From Vibrio maritimus (GTDB lineage: Bacteria > Pseudomonadota > Gammaproteobacteria > Enterobacterales > Vibrionaceae): DNA of 64,000 nt. The position numbers were made by a program, and so were the translations under genes. This document shows positions 59,648 to 64,000 of the stretch, piece by piece. The DNA is taken from contig BBMT01000012.1 of NCBI GenBank assembly GCA_000755425.1, positions 1 through 64,000 on the forward strand. Direction: 5' to 3'. Numbering within the stretch: position 1 is the first letter of the stretch; each line of letters begins with the position of its first letter. The notes beneath the pieces were generated by a model. It did not search any database. It was not told the DNA's origin and saw only the letters and a list, made by a program, of their open reading frames with translations.

Positions 59648-60673
59648 TTAATTCACTTCAGTGAGCTCACCCACTTGGTAATGATTCATCGCTTCAACAT
59701 CTGGCAAATAAACACGCATTGTGGTCGTGAACTCATTAGTTGGAACATGCAATAGGTTAGCAACGTCACCACATGTCTCCGTGTTACCGTAGTAAACGGT
59801 GAATGTATTGTCATCATTCAGCGTAATGTCTGAGTTAGTGATAATTGAATGCTCGTCTGTCGCTAAGTAGATGTCCTCGTCATAGATGGTGATTGAGTAA
59901 AAGCCTAGCTTAGTATCGGCTTGAGGCGGTACATCGTGGGTGGCCACATAGCACTTTGAAGCATCTAAATGGTAATCCGTATTGATGTACTGAGCGTGAG
60001 CATCGGGCAACAAGCCTGTGGCAACCGAGACACCTCGGTTCGTCGCTTCTTGACTGACAATAACACCGCGCTCCAAGTCGGACATAGTATGCAAAATACC
60101 TTTCTCCCCAGCGAGCTCTACATAGTGCTGATGGATTTTCTTGAATGAGTCCATGTCCCAGACTCCATCTTTATAGATCTCAGGCTGATAAGACGAGTCG
60201 ACATATTCAAAACTCATTTGATCCTGAAATCCGTTTGCTTTGGCAATATCCTCGGGACTTGATGCATTCATCTGAGTGCGTGCATAGAATGCGATGTAGT
60301 CCGTAGTTTCGTCGGCTTTAATAATATGCTCACCCGCACCATAGAACATTTGCGCGGTTTCGTGGTTGTGATTCATCACTTGCACCGACACGTAACGGCC
60401 GTCCATTTCAGGGATCGTGACTTTGATGTCTGACTGCGCATCGGCAATGACAAATGAATAAAGAGTATCGCGATTCATCATTGGAGCAGGCTGTTTGTCC
60501 AATGCAATCGGTGCTCGGTGGTGATGCCAATCTTGACGAGCTCCGTTGTTCGCTTCCACTGTCATACCCATATCAAACATCGCTGTTGAGTAATTTTCTT
60601 TAGTTACTTCGACGGCTGCTGTTACGCTAAACGCAACAAGTGTTAATGCTGATGCCAATAGAGACTTTTTCAT
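59648..60673 (-). CDS. Secreted DUF1254-type protein
   Basis: 341 residues: a signal peptide (ends SVTAA) followed by a DUF1254 domain (RDTLYSFVIADAQSDIKVTIPEMDGRYVSVQVMNHNH at about 69-106) and a DUF1214-like C-terminal part (YSITIYDEDIYL, CGDVANLLHVP). The start at 60673 has GGAAA upstream. The molecular function is unknown; proteins of the family are secreted or periplasmic. A LysR gene is divergent, 164 bp away, and probably regulates it. Confidence 0.8.
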   Translation of the reverse strand: MKKSLLASALTLVAFSVTAAVEVTKENYSTAMFDMGMTVEANNGARQDWHHHRAPIALDKQPAPMMNRDTLYSFVIADAQSDIKVTIPEMDGRYVSVQVMNHNHETAQMFYGAGEHIIKADETTDYIAFYARTQMNASSPEDIAKANGFQDQMSFEYVDSSYQPEIYKDGVWDMDSFKKIHQHYVELAGEKGILHTMSDLERGVIVSQEATNRGVSVATGLLPDAHAQYINTDYHLDASKCYVATHDVPPQADTKLGFYSITIYDEDIYLATDEHSIITNSDITLNDDNTFTVYYGNTETCGDVANLLHVPTNEFTTTMRVYLPDVEAMNHYQVGELTEVN

Positions 60674-60837
60674 GCTGTTCATTTCCAAAGTAGGTTTATT
60701 GAGTGCCGCCACAAAGCAGCACAACACCTGCTCGTCTCGACCGATGGCAATAAATTAATCCACTCTGAGTCTTAATTATATTAAAGTCTATTTAGATCGT
60801 TATTAAATAATTCTTAACACCTGTAGGATGCGTCGCC

Positions 60838-61755
60838 ATGAAACGTTCGATTCCTAACTTAGACTTAAACTTGCTTAAAGCCTTTGTCATTACCTATCGA
60901 GAACGAAATCTCAAACGGGCAGCACAGGCCATGGCGCTAACCGCGCCCGCAGTCAGTATAAAGTTGAGTAAACTCACCGATGAAATTGGCGGACAGCTTT
61001 TTATCAAAGTACCCACAGGCTTTGAGCCCACCACGTTAGCCGATGAACTCTATGACGCTGTCGACCCGGTACTCAATCGCTTATATGACAACTTGTCCAA
61101 CCTACAGGATTTTGATCCTAGCCAGTTAAGCGATCACATCGTTATGGATATTGGCCAGCACTTTATCACTTGGTTTGCACCAAAACTGTTTAGAAACCTT
61201 CAGCAAGAAGCCCCCGATACGTCACTAACGACTAATGCGTTTTCAGCCAACACCATAGAGCGATTAAAACGAGATGAGATAGATATCGGAATTCAATACG
61301 CGCGTATAGAAACACCAAAAGAGATAATGGAAATCCCGCTAAAGTCGAATCCAATGACCATTATTGTTGGCAAGCACCATCCTTACAAAGCAGAGACTGC
61401 GACAATATCGGATCTCGCTTGCTATGAGTTGGCAATGATAGAGCTAAACCTCAGCGGTATTACGGAAAGTGGTCACTTTGTGCATGAAGCAGCGCAGTAT
61501 GGTGTCGAGTTAGTTCCTAAATTCACATCACCGTCTGTGGGCGCCATTGCCGATGTGTTGGCCAATTCAACCATGTTCTGCCCTGCTTCCCAGCACGTAC
61601 TCGACCTCTATCCCGACACACTGCGCAGCATTCAACTTTTAGACATGCAAGATAGAATCAATCATCCCGTCAGCGCATACATGCACCGACGCAACCGTCA
61701 TTCAGTCAAACACAAATGGCTTTTAGAAATAATCGAGACAGAGTTTCCGAAGTAA
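60838..61755 (+). CDS. LysR-family regulator divergent from the DUF1254 gene
   Basis: 305 residues, starting MKRSIPNLDLNLLKAFVITY, with an N-terminal helix-turn-helix (RAAQAMALTAPAVSIKLSKLT) and a co-inducer domain to the end. The start PNLDLNLLKAF is typical for the NahR/SyrM group. The neighbouring DUF1254 gene is a probable target. The intergenic region (60728-60837) is AT-rich; no defined LysR operator is claimed. Intact frame. Confidence 0.86.
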   Translation: MKRSIPNLDLNLLKAFVITYRERNLKRAAQAMALTAPAVSIKLSKLTDEIGGQLFIKVPTGFEPTTLADELYDAVDPVLNRLYDNLSNLQDFDPSQLSDHIVMDIGQHFITWFAPKLFRNLQQEAPDTSLTTNAFSANTIERLKRDEIDIGIQYARIETPKEIMEIPLKSNPMTIIVGKHHPYKAETATISDLACYELAMIELNLSGITESGHFVHEAAQYGVELVPKFTSPSVGAIADVLANSTMFCPASQHVLDLYPDTLRSIQLLDMQDRINHPVSAYMHRRNRHSVKHKWLLEIIETEFPK

Positions 61756-61809
61756 TAGAGGGAATAAAGAAGCTTCTGACGAAAGCGAGAATGTTAAATA
61801 CTTCGGATA

Positions 61810-61861
61810 GAAAAAACCGAACTGCATGGCTGGGGACACAGTATCTGCCATGATGTTCGGT
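61810..61861 (-). terminator. Terminator of ppiC
   Basis: On the minus strand ACCGAAC-AT-CATGGC pairs with GCCATG-CA-GTTCGGT over a 16-base loop, with an internal mismatch, followed by TTTTTT. Confidence 0.8.
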
Positions 61862-61930
61862 CGTTTGGGAGTCATTAAGGGTAACGTTTAAACATTAATA
61901 CAATGCATCGCCGCCCAAAAACTCAAGGTA

Positions 61931-61960
61931 CTATATCTCTAGGTGCTATATCTCTAGGTG
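61931..61960. repeat. Two 15-bp direct repeats after ppiC
   Basis: CTATATCTCTAGGTG occurs twice in tandem, directly beyond the ppiC stop codon, with a partial third copy starting at the stop. Function unknown. Confidence 0.85.
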
Positions 61961-62239
61961 CTATGTTCTGTAGAGAACCTTTACGACGTGCCAGCCAAAC
62001 TTAGTCTTCACCAAATGTGGTACTAGCGTTTCGCCTGAGAAGCAGACTTTATCAAATTGAGGTACCATTTGGCCTTTACGGAACTCGCCTAAGTCACCAC
62101 CTTTTTTGCCCGATGGGCAAGTGGAGTACTTTTTCGCAAGTGTTTGGAACTTAGCACCTTTCTTCAGCTGTTTGATAATATCTTCAGCTTGCTCTTTGTG
62201 TTTAACCAAAATGTGAAGTGCTGCCGCAGTTCTCGCCAT
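61961..62239 (-). CDS. ppiC: Parvulin-type peptidyl-prolyl isomerase PpiC
   Basis: 92 residues, the size of E. coli PpiC. It has the complete parvulin fold: AAALHILVKHKEQA, the sequence KKYSTCPSGKKGGDLGEF, VPQFDKVCF, and the final TKFGWHVVKVLYR. It catalyses cis-trans isomerisation of Xaa-Pro bonds in the cytoplasm. It is divergent from cheV. Intact frame; own terminator. Confidence 0.95.
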   Translation of the reverse strand: MARTAAALHILVKHKEQAEDIIKQLKKGAKFQTLAKKYSTCPSGKKGGDLGEFRKGQMVPQFDKVCFSGETLVPHLVKTKFGWHVVKVLYRT

Positions 62240-62416
62240 GGGTTGCCTCGATCTCTATTCGACTATGGATGATAAGTGGCGCTGAGTGTAATTCAAAATG
62301 AGATTCAAATCACGTTTACTTTTCACGCAACTAAAGTTTTTCGGGCAACTGCCGCATTAACATTTGCTAGGAAAGTTTATAAAATCAATCTATTGGCGAA
62401 TAGAGAAAGCAATATA

Positions 62417-63322
62417 ATGAAAGCAACCATCAGTAAGGCAAACCAATCACAGGGCATGTTGTTATTTACCCTCAACATGCAAAAGCAGCGTTTTGCCATC
62501 GGTACACTTAAAGTACGTGAAATCGTACCCTTTATGCCGACGACACAAATCCCATACTCACACCAACACGTGGTAGGTACGGTGAGTATTCGCGGCCTGA
62601 CTGTCCCCGTTATTGATATGGCTGCGGCTATCGGCTTTCGTCCTATTGCGCCAGAAGAGTACAACAGCACTTATCTCGTCGTTACAGACTGCCTACGTAC
62701 GGTCGTAGCCTTTATGGTGCGAGAGATAGACAAAATCATCGAGTGTGATTGGAAGTCGATTGAGCCTGCACCAGAGAGCAGCGGCAAAAATGTGTTTGTC
62801 ACTGGCGTAACACGTTTTAATGACCAAATCGTCCAGTTGCTGGATGTCGAGTTGTTGCTATCTAAAATTTATCCGCAATACGCTGATACCAAGATTCCTA
62901 TGCTCACTGATGTGCAGAGAGAGCGAATTAAAGCACTCAATATCTTGTTGGTGGACGACTCTTCTATTGCCCGCAAGCAGCTTGGCGACGCACTTAACCA
63001 AATTAATATTCCGTTCGATATTTGCAAAGACGGCAACAGCGCGCTCACTTTTATGCGCAATAAAGCCGAGCAAAACGATGCTATCGACATACTTGTAAGC
63101 GATATTGAAATGCCCGGATTAGATGGCTATGAGTTGGCCTTTGAAGTACAAAATGACCCAAGCTTGGGACATGCGTACCGCATATTGCATACATCGTTAT
63201 CTAGCGAAATGTGTACCGAACGTGCTCATCAGGTAGGTGCTCATGAAGCATTAGTGAAATTTAACGCGGGCGAGCTTATTGAAGCGATGTTGCGCGGTGC
63301 TGAGCAGCTTACCGCTCACTAA
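62417..63322 (+). CDS. cheV: Chemotaxis coupling protein CheV
   Basis: 301 residues: a CheW-like domain at about 12-155 (TLNMQKQRFAIGTLKVREIVPF, GTVSIRGLTVPVIDM) and a receiver at about 175-298 with the phosphorylated Asp 229 in LVSDIEMPGLDGYE. CheV couples receptors to CheA and can be phosphorylated to adapt the signal. The start at 62417 (MKATISKANQS) follows AGAGAAAG; a longer frame to 62276 lacks a site. It stands alone, as CheV genes of Vibrio often do. Intact frame. Confidence 0.93.
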   Translation: MKATISKANQSQGMLLFTLNMQKQRFAIGTLKVREIVPFMPTTQIPYSHQHVVGTVSIRGLTVPVIDMAAAIGFRPIAPEEYNSTYLVVTDCLRTVVAFMVREIDKIIECDWKSIEPAPESSGKNVFVTGVTRFNDQIVQLLDVELLLSKIYPQYADTKIPMLTDVQRERIKALNILLVDDSSIARKQLGDALNQINIPFDICKDGNSALTFMRNKAEQNDAIDILVSDIEMPGLDGYELAFEVQNDPSLGHAYRILHTSLSSEMCTERAHQVGAHEALVKFNAGELIEAMLRGAEQLTAH

Positions 63323-63392
63323 TCCCTCTCTACTTCCTAATACTAACGCCGCTAACCCATCAAGGAGTGCGGCGCCAGTAGGCAAGGTTTAA

Positions 63393-64000
63393 TTAGTTCG
63401 CGTCGTAATTGTTGTTTGGGGCAAACGAGAAGCCCTGACCGCCAATCGATGCCTCATACATTAGACCACCCTTAGTCATCGTGAACACCGCCATTCCATT
63501 GATATAAGTCGCCTGGCTTTGCTTATCGCCCGCCTGTGCACCTGCACCAGTAGAGCCCGCTTGCGCACTCGCGCCTAATGTCAGCGCCACAGCAGAAGCT
63601 TGAGCACCAAATTCAAAGCTGCCGCTGGTGAACGCATAGTAATCAGCTTTGCTCTCAAAGAAAATGATTTCACTGTAAGCTTGAGCCCCGAGTTGCAATC
63701 CAATACTTAGTTGTGCCAATGTTGAATCGCCCACATGCAGGCCTTGCTTGTACACTTGGCCCTCACCATAGGAACCGCCAATACCAAAGCCACCTTTGCC
63801 GACTGTCGGGAATACCGCGTAGCCGTAAGCGTTCTCAAAAAATGATAGGGTTGCAGGGGCTTGTTTGAACTTATTGAGTGTCGCCTCATATTTACTACTT
63901 GATTCAGTACTCTCAGAGCTGACTTCTGCATTTGTATCTTGTGCTTTTGCGTCTGAGTTTGTTTCTTCTGCAGCAAATGCGCTATGGGAAAGTGCCAAAC
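63393..64000 (-). CDS. SYLF/YSC84-type lipid-binding domain protein, 5' end outside window
   Basis: At least 200 residues; the start is cut by the window end. The visible N-terminus (LALSHSAFAAEE) is the tail of a signal peptide. The SYLF domain follows: ENAYGYAVFPTVGKGGFGIGGSYGEGQVY, ALTLGASAQAG and the glycine-rich end MYEASIGGQGFSF. Bacterial SYLF proteins are thought to bind lipids in the envelope; the role is unclear. A Ser/Glu-rich linker precedes the domain. It converges on cheV. Confidence 0.83.
   Translation of the reverse strand, partial: LALSHSAFAAEETNSDAKAQDTNAEVSSESTESSSKYEATLNKFKQAPATLSFFENAYGYAVFPTVGKGGFGIGGSYGEGQVYKQGLHVGDSTLAQLSIGLQLGAQAYSEIIFFESKADYYAFTSGSFEFGAQASAVALTLGASAQAGSTGAGAQAGDKQSQATYINGMAVFTMTKGGLMYEASIGGQGFSFAPNNNYDAN

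Overview
The window comes from a gammaproteobacterium of the family Vibrionaceae, most likely Vibrio. The strongest evidence is a Qrr quorum-sensing small RNA (39171-39269) with its sigma-54 promoter and LuxO-type sites, a VpsT-type regulator, VWA/MoxR (Bat) genes, CheV, YibL, DcuC, and a run of OmpU/OmpL-like porins. No rRNA, tRNA, insertion sequence, prophage or CRISPR array was seen; it reads as ordinary chromosome.

Layout. 1-1.3 kb: a VpsT/CsgD-type c-di-GMP-responsive regulator with a perfect CRP site upstream. 1.5-8.5 kb: a MoxR-DUF58-DUF4381-VWA-VWA/TPR-BatD operon. 8.5-15.4 kb: five general porins (two on minus, three on plus). 15.5-15.8 kb: a possible sigma-54-driven orphan RNA. 15.8-18.4 kb: a YfcC-type transporter with an AstE/AspA-type amidohydrolase. 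18.6-24.9 kb: an EamA exporter, a glutaredoxin, a 44-residue small protein, a response regulator, a membrane GGDEF protein fused to a complete LysR regulator, and a second LysR. 25.3-33 kb: DcuC, an outer-membrane surface antigen, a dienelactone hydrolase, and an RND pump with its adaptor. 33.3-38.8 kb: a di-haem cytochrome c peroxidase overlapping a hybrid sensor kinase, a HAD hydrolase, and a GAF-GGDEF cyclase divergent from qrr. 39.3-49.1 kb: a lipoprotein, then a catabolic locus (GH20 hexosaminidase, KdgM-type porin, sodium symporter, RidA, N-acyl-D-amino-acid deacylase, divergent D-amino-acid deaminase-like enzyme and RpiR regulator). 49.2-55.7 kb: a small membrane protein, a lipoprotein hydrolase, ElbB, a YejM-like membrane sulfatase-fold protein, a cytoplasmic amylase and YibL. 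55.9-59.6 kb: a purine riboswitch ahead of nupC-deoD, followed by guanine deaminase. 59.6-64 kb: a DUF1254-type protein with divergent LysR, PpiC, CheV, and a SYLF-domain protein cut by the window end.

The assembly needs a caution. Seventeen otherwise well-conserved genes are split by 22 one-base frame changes. Twenty-one fit one missing base, most often in a GGG or CCC run, and one (the RpiR gene) fits one extra base. No internal stop arises in any other way. This is more like uncorrected sequencing indels than real gene decay, so these genes are annotated as single coding regions spanning the frame change, with the position given.

Regulatory threads that recur are c-di-GMP (VpsT-type regulator, two GGDEF proteins with intact active and inhibitory motifs), quorum sensing (Qrr), and nutrient-linked outer-membrane uptake (porins, KdgM-type channel, nucleoside transport under a riboswitch).
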